The position numbers and the translations under genes were made by a program. Of a stretch of DNA of 48,529 nt, positions 8,135 to 15,184 are shown piece after piece. The DNA is from an uncultured Bacteroidia bacterium (GTDB lineage: Bacteria > Bacteroidota > Bacteroidia > Bacteroidales > Prolixibacteraceae): positions 1 to 48,529 of the forward strand of contig CAIUUO010000055.1 in the NCBI GenBank assembly GCA_903902325.1, given 5' to 3'. Position 1 is the stretch's first letter; each line of letters begins with the position of its first letter. A model generated the notes under the pieces. The model was given only the letters and a program-made list of their open reading frames with translations. It was not told the DNA's origin and did no database searches.

Positions 8135-8866
8135 ATGAAGAAATATTTTATACTCCTCCTTTTGACCCTGGTTTATCCGACCTTTTCAGTCCCGGCTCAA
8201 TCGTTGTCAAAAATTGGTAAACCGAAAATAATCGCTATTACATTTGACGCGTGCATGACAAATGGTATGTTGAAAAAGCTGGAGGCAGGTGCGGAGAAAG
8301 ATTTATTCAACTCCGGAATTATTTCTTTTCTCCGTCAGGAAAAAATTCCGGCAACCATTTTCATTTCCGGATTATGGGCCGAAAAATATCCGGAGGCTGT
8401 GAAGGAAATCGGCTCGGATCCTCTTTTTGAAATCGGAAACCACTCCTACAGCCACCGAGCGTTCACAGCCGATTGTTATGCACTTCCAACCATCCCTGAC
8501 AAGGATAAACAGGCCGACATCCTCAAAACTCAGGAAATCATTACCCATCTGACTGGGAAAAAACCAGGATTATTCCGCTTCCCGGGAGGGTGTAACAATC
8601 AAGAGGATCAGAATCTGATTAAAAAACTTGGACTAAAGGTTGTAGGATGGACCTTCCCCAGCGGGGATGCATTTAACAGCAATACGGATGCAATAGTCGA
8701 AAATGTCCTTCATCAAGCCAGGCCGGGGGCCATTGTGGTTTTTCACCTGGATGGAGGCCGGTATGCTCCCAAAACACTCGAAGCCATCAGAAGTATTATT
8801 CCAGCTCTTAGAAAACAGGGATATCAGTTCGTAACGGTCTCTGGACTTACAAAAAATCCGATGTGA
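8135..8866 (+). CDS. Secreted polysaccharide deacetylase (NodB homology domain)
   Basis: NodB-type enzymes remove N- or O-acetyl groups from chitin, peptidoglycan or other glycans using a metal. The 243-residue product has a signal peptide (cleavage near VPAQS). Its motifs run in order: motif 1 ITFDAC (Asp38), motif 2 HSYSH (His103, His107), motif 3 FRFPGG (Arg148), motif 4 around GWTFPSGD, and motif 5 VVFHLDGG (His204). Motif 1 departs from the usual TFDDG: the second Asp, normally a metal ligand, is Ala39 followed by Cys40. The catalytic-base Asp and both histidines remain. Activity is therefore plausible but metal binding may differ. It is divergent from the C45-like gene and followed by a small secreted protein. 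Confidence 0.87.
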   Translation: MKKYFILLLLTLVYPTFSVPAQSLSKIGKPKIIAITFDACMTNGMLKKLEAGAEKDLFNSGIISFLRQEKIPATIFISGLWAEKYPEAVKEIGSDPLFEIGNHSYSHRAFTADCYALPTIPDKDKQADILKTQEIITHLTGKKPGLFRFPGGCNNQEDQNLIKKLGLKVVGWTFPSGDAFNSNTDAIVENVLHQARPGAIVVFHLDGGRYAPKTLEAIRSIIPALRKQGYQFVTVSGLTKNPM

Positions 8867-8939
8867 AATTTGCCATTTGTGGATTCCGTGGATCACAGTT
8901 AGTTTGAAAATAAAACTTCAGAAGTCAGGAAGACTGGAA

Positions 8940-9287
8940 ATGAAAAGAATGATCGCGCTTTTGGTTGTAGTAGCCCTATCTGCAACCGTGATTTTTGCAC
9001 AAACGAAACCGGCAGCCAAAACTCCTGCAAAGAAACCGGCTACCGAAACCAAAGCTGCAGCGCCAACCAAAGCGGCAACTCCTGCAAAGACAGCAACGGC
9101 TGCAACTCCTGCTAAAGCTGCCACACCAGCGACTTCCGCTGCCCCAACCAAGAAAGATAGTACACCCGACATGCGTTACAAGGCAAACAAGGAAGCTGCC
9201 AAAACTCCTCCCGGACCAACAAAAAAAGACGGTACCCCTGACATACGCTACAAGGCAAATAAAGAGGCTGCTACAAAAAAGAAATAA
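8940..9287 (+). CDS. Secreted low-complexity Ala/Lys/Thr/Pro-rich protein with two KKDxTPDxRYKANKEAA repeats
   Basis: The function is not recognised. The ATG at 8940 gives a 115-residue protein with a clear signal peptide (MKRMIALLVVVALSATVIFAQ); an in-frame start further upstream would spoil this leader. The mature part is about 60 residues of Ala-, Lys-, Thr- and Pro-rich sequence, resembling a flexible linker or cell-wall spacer. Two copies of a 15-17 residue unit with the core KKD(S/G)TPD(M/I)RYKANKEAA follow, separated by TPPGP. The strong positive charge suggests binding to anionic envelope polymers, but that is a guess. It follows the deacetylase by 73 nt and may be cotranscribed with it. 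Confidence 0.75.
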   Translation: MKRMIALLVVVALSATVIFAQTKPAAKTPAKKPATETKAAAPTKAATPAKTATAATPAKAATPATSAAPTKKDSTPDMRYKANKEAAKTPPGPTKKDGTPDIRYKANKEAATKKK

Positions 9288-9402
9288 TTATCCCTTAATC
9301 TCAGAGAATCTTCCTTTAGCTTTGAAATACAGATGGGTCCCGAAATGAAAGGGGCAAATCAGAATGAGCGATCTTATTGCTTGTAAAATTCAGAAATAAT
9401 CA

Positions 9403-9564
9403 TTAATTGGTCTTTACTTTCTCACTTCTGTCCACTCCGTTCAATCCATCCAGGAAGGCTTGCTTGGTTTCCTTCCAATTGTAAAGTGATTCAAAAATGA
9501 ACATGGCAAACACGCCCAGGAAGAAGAATTTCACATCACGCTTTGTTACATTAAAAAATTTCAT
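9403..9564 (-). CDS. Small single-span membrane protein (53 aa)
   Basis: This short reading frame encodes 53 residues. A basic N-terminus (MKFFNVTKRDVK) is followed by a hydrophobic segment at residues 13-24 (FFFLGVFAMFIF) and an amphipathic, charged C-terminal tail. The layout (positive start, one membrane span, cytoplasmic or periplasmic tail) is that of a genuine small membrane protein. It fills most of an otherwise empty 350-nt gap downstream of the DUF4251-like gene on the same strand. No Shine-Dalgarno sequence is evident, which is common in this phylum. No family was recognised, and the call rests on composition and position only. Confidence 0.55.
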   Translation of the reverse strand: MKFFNVTKRDVKFFFLGVFAMFIFESLYNWKETKQAFLDGLNGVDRSEKVKTN

Positions 9565-9639
9565 TTATCTGCGGTATAAAGGTTAGGAATTAATATCTGG
9601 TCATGGCAGATTAAAATGTTCGAATGTAAATGAATGCCA

Positions 9640-10170
9640 TTACACCTTAACGACTCTTTTAAAATAATTGGATTCAGCGGCCGGAACCACTTCGCCGGTA
9701 TATCGCAATTCAATATTCCTCATTCTAAAATTGACGTCCGCATTGTTATCCCCCTTTTTCAGGGAAATTTCAACTTTTGCTTCTATCAGGTTACCTCTCA
9801 CAAACATTTTTACCGTCACATTCCCCTTTTTATCAACTTCTTTACTGAAATCAGAAACATCCAGCTTGTGACAGTCCGGGTAGGATTCACCAAAAAATAT
9901 AGCTCCCTGCGCATAGGCAAACTGTTTCTCATAAGAGAAGAAATTTGTTCTGTCAATGGTAATGTACTGTCCTCCGTCATGATTTGAACGATATGAATCA
10001 ACGACTATCACAAAATCCTTGGCATCAATCGCAGCAAGCGCTTTTTTGAATTTCGCATTCAGTTCGGCTTCTTTCAATGCTTTTTTTTCAGCCTTTGTAC
10101 TCTGGGCAAATGCTGAACCGGTGATGATCACAATGGCAATCATCAAGAACAAAATGCTTTTCATTTTCAC
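9640..10170 (-). CDS. Exported DUF4251-like protein
   Basis: This is a 176-residue exported protein of unknown function. The signal peptide is clear (hydrophobic core IAIVIITGSAFAQ, cleavage after about residue 23). A Lys/Ala-rich helix follows and then a beta-rich domain. That domain has GGQYITIDRTNFFSYEKQF, a GAIFFGESYPD loop and two strands (NVTVKMFVRGNLIEAKVEISL, spaced as a hairpin). The arrangement resembles DUF4251, a Bacteroidota family of lipocalin-like exported proteins, but this is a recollection of pattern rather than a search result. The nearest downstream gene on its strand is the small membrane protein, 75 nt away. Confidence 0.55.
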   Translation of the reverse strand: MKMKSILFLMIAIVIITGSAFAQSTKAEKKALKEAELNAKFKKALAAIDAKDFVIVVDSYRSNHDGGQYITIDRTNFFSYEKQFAYAQGAIFFGESYPDCHKLDVSDFSKEVDKKGNVTVKMFVRGNLIEAKVEISLKKGDNNADVNFRMRNIELRYTGEVVPAAESNYFKRVVKV

Positions 10171-10289
10171 GGTTACAGTTTTAAGTTTAAGATTCCGGTA
10201 AATTTCAATATAACATGCTAAATGTTAAGAAAATCGGTAAGATGCTCTTCCTTCTTTGGGTCAGGTGTTAAGCGGTACTAAATGACCTT

Positions 10290-10745
10290 TTACACCATCG
10301 CCCAAAGCGTTGGTTCAAAATCATTATTCAATTCTTCCAGCCGCTGATGTGCCTTTTTTACAGATTCCTGACTGAAAAATTCAGGATATTTCACAATGAC
10401 GGATTCAAAAGTTAACCCTTGCAGACCCATTCCTACCAACACCTTGTAGCCCATGGCATCCACTTTCCTGTTCACAGCCCGCTCTGCTGCGACCTTGATT
10501 CCGTAATGCTTGACCATTTGCCAGGTCCTGTTGGCCCGGGTCTTGCGGCTATTCTTTTCGGAGAGGATATCTTCATAGGCATAAAGCGCCTGGAACAATT
10601 CAAACTCGACAATGTCCTCTGCCTGATGGGTGGAGGCCCGAAGTTCAATGGCCTTTTGGCGGGCCTGCCTGACGAGGTCTGAATATTTCACGATGAATTG
10701 CCTGCAATCCTCGGGAGTCTTCAATTTGCTAATTATTTCATCCAT
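10290..10745 (-). CDS. Conserved hypothetical cytoplasmic protein (151 aa)
   Basis: The function is not recognised. The product is mostly helical, without signal peptide or membrane span. A charged N-terminal helix region runs to about residue 60. The block KNSRKTRANRTWQMVKHYG (about residues 84-102), rich in Arg with a conserved-looking Trp, comes next and then AAERAVNRK. The final section VKYPEFFSQESVKKAHQRLEEL is again helical. It begins 20 nt after the stop of the beta-propeller gene and is probably cotranscribed with it, though nothing links their jobs. Real gene: good length, normal codon use, tight operon spacing. Confidence 0.7.
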   Translation of the reverse strand: MDEIISKLKTPEDCRQFIVKYSDLVRQARQKAIELRASTHQAEDIVEFELFQALYAYEDILSEKNSRKTRANRTWQMVKHYGIKVAAERAVNRKVDAMGYKVLVGMGLQGLTFESVIVKYPEFFSQESVKKAHQRLEELNNDFEPTLWAMV

Positions 10746-10765
10746 ATCCGATTGTATTTACCGAT

Positions 10766-11989
10766 TTATTTCAACGACCAGCAGGTCAGCATTTCCTTTT
10801 CCTTGACGAAAACGTTGTTGCCGCTGAGAATCGGAGAGGCATATACCTCTGTTTCGGCAACCTTGTACTTGGCCAGTTCAACATATTTGCTGCCATTGGG
10901 TTCGAAAATAATCAGGTTTCCCGTTGCAGGAAGACTCACCAATACCTTACCGGCATCCGTAATTGAAGCAAACCGGTTATGTGCAGTGGCCTCAAACCAG
11001 GCCTTTTCTCCGGTTTTTGCGTTCAGGCAAAACATCTCTCCCCGTTTTGCCTCATGACCGAAAAGAAAGCCATCTTTTAGAACGGGTGTATTGAAAGAGA
11101 CGCCCAGTTCGGCATTCTTCCATATCTCCTTTGTTTCCCAGGTATCGCCCTGCTTCACGATGCTAATCATCTTTGTTCCGCTTCCCTGTCCTGTTACGAT
11201 TACATTCTGTCCTTCATAGACCGGAGAGTTCGCATTCGAGAACATACGTTGTACCGGACAAGGTATTTTCCACAACAATTTTCCATCCGTGGAAACACCG
11301 CACAAATCGGTCTCCGATTGTACAAGAAGCATGTTTTTCATCGTCTTCATCAGAGTCAGGGAGGCGTAAGTTGTGGGAACTCCTTCGAGTTTCCATATTT
11401 CCTTCCCCGTATTGACATCAAACGCAACGACAACTCCGTGGTTCTTCCCACCCAACTGATAGATGCAAATGTTGTCCAGGACAAGCGGAGAACTGCTTGT
11501 GAAGAACTGGGGCACTTCGGTATAGGAATCATTCTTCCAGAGCACCTTTCCCGAACCGGCATCCAGGCAATGGACAATGCCACCTGTGCCGAGTGTAAAG
11601 AGTTTCCCGCCTGTAACGCATGGAGTGCTGCGCGGTCCGGGATGTCCAATAGCAGGACCGGTGATTTTAGGGGAGGGATTCAGGCTCGTTTTCCAGATCT
11701 CTTTCCCGTCGGATGCATTCAGGCACAAAGCAACTTCAATCGTATCCTGCATGACATGCAGGTAAATTTTATTGCTGACCATCACAGGTGTAGCATCTCC
11801 AAGTCCTACCTTTACCTGCCAGATGTTTTTAAGCTTTTCAGGCCATTTGGCAGGTATTTTGAATCCCGTTACCTTGTTGTCACCTTCTGTTCCACGCCAG
11901 CCATTGCTTTTCTGAGCCTGGAGTGGATTAGAAATGCCAAAAAGGAAAATGATTGTCAGCAGTGCGGAAAATACATTTTTTGTTTTCAT
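10766..11989 (-). CDS. Exported PQQ-type beta-propeller repeat protein (BamB/quinoprotein-like)
   Basis: The 407-residue exported protein begins with a signal peptide (LLTIIFLFGISNPLQAQ). It then consists of repeated blades of the PQQ type: GKEIWKTSL, GKVLWKNDSY, GKEIWKLEGV, GKLLWKIPC and GEKAWFEA. Each matches the blade signature in which a Trp closes an antiparallel strand, giving a propeller of seven to eight blades. Such proteins are either quinoprotein dehydrogenases or scaffolds like BamB. The catalytic dehydrogenase features (calcium-binding Asp-Glu and cofactor Trp floor) were not identified, so a binding or structural role is as likely. A TAACTTTG box 124 nt upstream may be its promoter. 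Confidence 0.8.
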   Translation of the reverse strand: MKTKNVFSALLTIIFLFGISNPLQAQKSNGWRGTEGDNKVTGFKIPAKWPEKLKNIWQVKVGLGDATPVMVSNKIYLHVMQDTIEVALCLNASDGKEIWKTSLNPSPKITGPAIGHPGPRSTPCVTGGKLFTLGTGGIVHCLDAGSGKVLWKNDSYTEVPQFFTSSSPLVLDNICIYQLGGKNHGVVVAFDVNTGKEIWKLEGVPTTYASLTLMKTMKNMLLVQSETDLCGVSTDGKLLWKIPCPVQRMFSNANSPVYEGQNVIVTGQGSGTKMISIVKQGDTWETKEIWKNAELGVSFNTPVLKDGFLFGHEAKRGEMFCLNAKTGEKAWFEATAHNRFASITDAGKVLVSLPATGNLIIFEPNGSKYVELAKYKVAETEVYASPILSGNNVFVKEKEMLTCWSLK

Positions 11990-12112
11990 GGATTTATAAT
12001 TTGTTTTTTAATGGCCGAATAGATTCAACCAGCGTATCACATCAAAAACAACTTATTAGTTATCCGGTAAATTATCTTGCCCCGGCAAACACCATCTAAA
12101 GTTATAAAATTT

Positions 12113-12120
12113 CAAAGTTA
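12113..12120 (-). promoter_or_regulatory. Candidate -7 box for the beta-propeller gene
   Basis: TAACTTTG on the minus strand fits TAnnTTTG. It would give a leader of about 115 nt. No good -33 partner is seen, so confidence is modest. Confidence 0.35.
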
Positions 12121-12325
12121 TTTTGCAATTTTCTTCAGAATTATTTATTTGCTAAGTTTCAGACTTACAGCCATTTTTCCATATCCGGAAAAGAGAACCG
12201 TGAGATAGGCATCCGTTACAATATTGCCGCAGTTTCTTATAGGATGAGCGTACAGAAAGGCAATAGATTTAAGCAATATAATGTATGGTAGATATGGATA
12301 CGAAAAATCAGAATTTTACAAATTT

Positions 12326-12389
12326 TGCCCGCCAGGGCATCAAGTTCAATAGAAAATAAGTTGTGGAGATTTGATTTCCCGTCAGGGAA
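12326..12389. repeat. Two related short hairpins spaced exactly 50 nt
   Basis: TGCCCGCCAGGGCA (12326-12339) and TTCCCGTCAGGGAA (12376-12389) are both 5-bp stems with a 4-nt loop and share the core CCCGYCAGGG. Each is followed about 20 nt later by a copy of AAATAAG. This looks like a degenerate 50-nt direct duplication with compensating stem changes. Confidence 0.6.
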
Positions 12390-12440
12390 TTAACAATATC
12401 ATCTGGAAATAAGGCCAAATATTTCTTTTATCCCCTGAAC

Positions 12441-14561
12441 TTATTCTTCCACTGAGTATTTTATTTCGAAGATAGGCCTGCTTCCCACGTTTTCGGGTAC
12501 TTCTTTGTTGGCGATCACAACTTTAATCTTCGTAGAGTCGCTGATGCTCTGTAAGGCTCTCTCGATCCTTGTAATCCGGTATTTTGAGATATTTTGCTGG
12601 ATGGAATCCAGTTTGTGCTCTCCGATCAGCAGGAGGCTTCCGGTTTCGGCGATCAAACTGTCGCGATGTACTTTTCCTGACAAAAAAGTCACAAAACCTG
12701 CATTGTCCTTTTTGTAATCATTCCCGGTGGCGGACAAAAACTGCTTTCCGGCTTCCCGCAAGGCAATCTCCTTCTTCTCGAGTCCTGCATCGTTGAAACC
12801 CGTCAGTTCCATTTTCATGTCGGGTTTCTTCCGCTCCAGTTCAGAGAAGAGTTTAATCCGTCGTAAATGGGTAGCCGTTAGCGTTGTATCCGCGTAATTG
12901 AATTCGATCCCTTTTACCTCGGCAGGTTCTACCCCCAGCATCTTGCCCATGGCCAGAAATGGAGAGGCAACCACTTTGACAATGACATTTTTCACAACCT
13001 GCCAGACCAGCCGGCCGATTTTGGTTTTTGGATCGTTCAAATCGCCGGTGACAGGCAAATCAAGGGTAATATCTCCATGAATGTCCTTGAGAAGGTAAAA
13101 CGCCAGTTTCAGAGGTAAATTCATTAATCCACCGTTCTTTTTCCCAAGCTGTACATTTCGGATAATCAGTTTGTTTTCGCTGTTCAACTGCTTGTTGGCA
13201 ATGACCGTTTTCCCTTTGTAATACATATTTCCCAGCAAAAAAGGATAACCAACATAATGGGTGGAGAAGATATTCAGGTCGCTCAACTGAAAATTGGTGA
13301 TTACATAATTGACTTTCAGCTCATAGGGATCCGAAGGGTTGAATCCAACTTCCCCCTGCAGTTTCCCTCTTTTGTTGAGCTTCATCGAAGCATAGGAATT
13401 GAGCCATTTGCTTGCCGAGGAGATGGAATCTGTTTTCATCGCGATCTCGCTCAGATGGTAATCGAATGGCTCCTCGAAGGAATTATCGCGGATTTCCATC
13501 TGGCCATCCTCAATTTTAAACTCATCCATCCTGTAGGAATAGGTAAACGGGACTGTATCCGCAGGGGTTTCCACCATCAGGTGTAGCAGGTTGATGGTCG
13601 AATCCTTCAATTCGACATAGACATATGGCTCTGACAATTTGATTTTGCCAAAATTGAAATTGAATTTCATTGGCCAAGTGTCCCTGAGTGTTACCTGCAT
13701 TGCACGGGCTCCCAATACCTTTTGGTTTGTCAGGTCCTTTGCCGCAAAATTCTCGGCATGTGCATCCCCGCGCAACAAAACAGAATCCGGTTTGTTGATA
13801 TTGCCCGAAAGGTGAAAATTGCCCCCCACCAGTCCGCTGATGCCATTCAACTTGAAATAGCCTTTCGCATACGGCAGAAACGGTGAAATATCGAGTTTAT
13901 CCAGCGAAAAATCAGCAGTAAAGGCACCGTTTACTTCGTTGTAGCTTGCCTTGGCCTGAAAGAATCCTCCATTCATAAAATGGAATTTAATTCCGGTATC
14001 CTTGATTTCACTCTGGTCGAAATGGATGGAAGGGATGAAAAACCGCAGGTCATCCAGGTTTGTGACATAGTCGACAGTCCTGTCATTAAAGACAAGTTTC
14101 CCCTGTTCCATCGCTATATTGTTCAGGAAATACCTGAAAGGAGCACCTTTTTTTGTCGTGTCGGCTTTTGGCTTTTTATTCAAAAAGGAAATGATGTCAT
14201 CGAAGTTGTAGACGGACTCCTTGCGGGAAATATTGACCACAGGCTTGACCAGCCGGATCTTGTTAACCACCAGCTTGGAGGCAAGAAGAGGGAATGGTGA
14301 AATATCGACGGTGAGAGAGTCGAATGTGACAAAGGTTGCCTTGTTATCCGCTTCGAACATTTTGAAATCGAGTATCCTGAAGGTGGTGGTGAAATAGTTG
14401 ATTTGAATATCCTGAACAGAAATCTTCCTGCCTGTATATTCATTCCCGTGTTCGTTGATGTATTTCTTCAACCCGTAGGGAAGCAAGATTAAAAAGAGAA
14501 GTGTCAATCCCAGTATAACAGGAAGGATAATACGGACAAAAATTTTGATAGCTTTGTTCAT
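12441..14561 (-). CDS. AsmA-like / DUF748 envelope protein
   Basis: DUF748 proteins belong to the AsmA/TamB/YhdP superfamily, long periplasmic beta-groove proteins tethered to the inner membrane and linked to lipid transport or outer-membrane homeostasis. With the ATG at 14561 (MNKAIKIFVRII) the protein has 706 residues; an in-frame ATG at 14582 would add seven. An N-terminal membrane anchor of about 20 residues (ILPVILGLTLLFLILLPYG) is followed by the typical AsmA opening. Repeated beta segments come next, and a C-terminal part (KPDMKMELTGFNDAGLEKKEIALREAGKQFL) is like the DUF748 C-terminus. It starts almost head to head with the CAP-domain gene. Family call good, substrate unknown. Confidence 0.8.
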   Translation of the reverse strand: MNKAIKIFVRIILPVILGLTLLFLILLPYGLKKYINEHGNEYTGRKISVQDIQINYFTTTFRILDFKMFEADNKATFVTFDSLTVDISPFPLLASKLVVNKIRLVKPVVNISRKESVYNFDDIISFLNKKPKADTTKKGAPFRYFLNNIAMEQGKLVFNDRTVDYVTNLDDLRFFIPSIHFDQSEIKDTGIKFHFMNGGFFQAKASYNEVNGAFTADFSLDKLDISPFLPYAKGYFKLNGISGLVGGNFHLSGNINKPDSVLLRGDAHAENFAAKDLTNQKVLGARAMQVTLRDTWPMKFNFNFGKIKLSEPYVYVELKDSTINLLHLMVETPADTVPFTYSYRMDEFKIEDGQMEIRDNSFEEPFDYHLSEIAMKTDSISSASKWLNSYASMKLNKRGKLQGEVGFNPSDPYELKVNYVITNFQLSDLNIFSTHYVGYPFLLGNMYYKGKTVIANKQLNSENKLIIRNVQLGKKNGGLMNLPLKLAFYLLKDIHGDITLDLPVTGDLNDPKTKIGRLVWQVVKNVIVKVVASPFLAMGKMLGVEPAEVKGIEFNYADTTLTATHLRRIKLFSELERKKPDMKMELTGFNDAGLEKKEIALREAGKQFLSATGNDYKKDNAGFVTFLSGKVHRDSLIAETGSLLLIGEHKLDSIQQNISKYRITRIERALQSISDSTKIKVVIANKEVPENVGSRPIFEIKYSVEE
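14549..14556 (+). promoter_or_regulatory. Candidate -7 box for the CAP-domain gene
   Basis: TAGCTTTG lies inside the first codons of the AsmA-like gene. Transcription would start at about 14563, which favours translation from the ATG at 14572 over the one at 14563. Confidence 0.35.
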
Positions 14562-14571
14562 TATGCCAGAT

Positions 14572-15063
14572 ATGAGACTCAAAATTACATTATTATTCCT
14601 AATCCTTTTTCAGGTTATTTCAGGTTATGGGAAAGAACCTTCAACTTCAGACCATAACCCGCTCACTGAAAACGAAAAGACAATATTGCTGAGACTGGTA
14701 AATGAAGCAAGATCCAAAGGGTACCGGTGCGGCGGAAAGAAGATGCAGCCTGCCGATCCATTGGTATGGAATGAGCAATTGGAGATTGCTGCAGAAAAAC
14801 ACAGTCAGGACATGTCCAGACACAGGTTCATGGGGCATGATGGTTCTGACGGAACATCCTTCAGCTCCAGGATCACCAAAGCCGGATTTAAATGGACCAG
14901 TTGCGCTGAAAACGTTGCGGAAGGTTACGAGACCGTCGAAAAGGTTGTAGATGGCTGGCTCAAGAGTCCATCACATTGCAAAAACCTGATGGATCCGCGG
15001 TCCAAATTCATGGGTGCGGCACGGGACGGAACTTTCTGGACGCAGGATTTCGGAGGGAAATAG
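14572..15063 (+). CDS. Secreted CAP-domain (SCP/PR1) protein
   Basis: CAP proteins are secreted and of mostly unknown biochemical role in bacteria; some bind lipids or act on the cell wall. From ATG 14572 the product has 163 residues with a signal peptide (MRLKITLLFLILFQVISGYG). The CAP signatures are present: LLRLVNEARSKGYRCGG at the start, EKHSQDM, RHRFMGHDGSDGTSFSSRI, CAENVAEG, then GWLKSPSHCKNLMDP and the final FWTQDFG. The two cavity histidines and the glutamate of AENVAEG are kept, and Cys residues could pair. An ATG at 14563 would add three residues. It is unlikely to share a promoter with its divergent neighbour, since the starts are 11 nt apart. Confidence 0.88.
   Translation: MRLKITLLFLILFQVISGYGKEPSTSDHNPLTENEKTILLRLVNEARSKGYRCGGKKMQPADPLVWNEQLEIAAEKHSQDMSRHRFMGHDGSDGTSFSSRITKAGFKWTSCAENVAEGYETVEKVVDGWLKSPSHCKNLMDPRSKFMGAARDGTFWTQDFGGK
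14580..14587 (-). promoter_or_regulatory. Candidate -7 box for the AsmA-like gene
   Basis: TAATTTTG on the minus strand lies within the signal-peptide codons of the CAP gene, 18 nt before the AsmA-like ATG. It is the counterpart of the plus-strand box at 14549-14556. No clear -33 element is visible. Confidence 0.3.
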
Positions 15064-15069
15064 AACCAC

Positions 15070-15176
15070 TTTTACCACAAAGGACACAAAGTAATGCACG
15101 AAGGACACGAGGTAGAATTGTTGATAATCTCCTTCGTGTCCCTTGTGTTCAGACTTAGTGTCCTTTGTGGTAAAAA
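15070..15176. repeat. Long inverted repeat, CACAAAGGAC family, copy 1
   Basis: The left arm begins TTTTACCACAAAGGACAC and the right arm ends GTGTCCTTTGTGGTAAAA. The inner parts of the arms pair less perfectly (CGAAGGACACGA against TCCTTCGTGTC). It lies between the convergent CAP and aldehyde dehydrogenase genes, so the RNA hairpin could end both transcripts. Confidence 0.88.
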
Positions 15177-15184
15177 ATAATATC

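Larger units (their letters stand above)
11990..12440. other. Gene-free spacer with a -7 box and two twin hairpins
   Basis: About 450 nt without a supportable gene on either strand; the longest local frames are 15-23 codons and have no recognisable features. It contains a minus-strand TAACTTTG box at 12113-12120 and the hairpin pair at 12326-12389. The sequence is AT-rich, as expected for a regulatory or decaying spacer. Confidence 0.5.

Noticed and set aside
9333-9386. A 17-codon plus-strand frame preceded by TAGCTTTG at 9317-9324
   Set aside because: The -7 match has no -33 partner and the peptide (MGPEMKGANQNERSYCL) has no features; chance matches of this size are expected.
12244-12352. 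Two plus-strand mini-frames of 15 and 23 codons in the 450-nt spacer
   Set aside because: No start signal, no hydrophobic or conserved pattern, and the second runs through the hairpin repeat.
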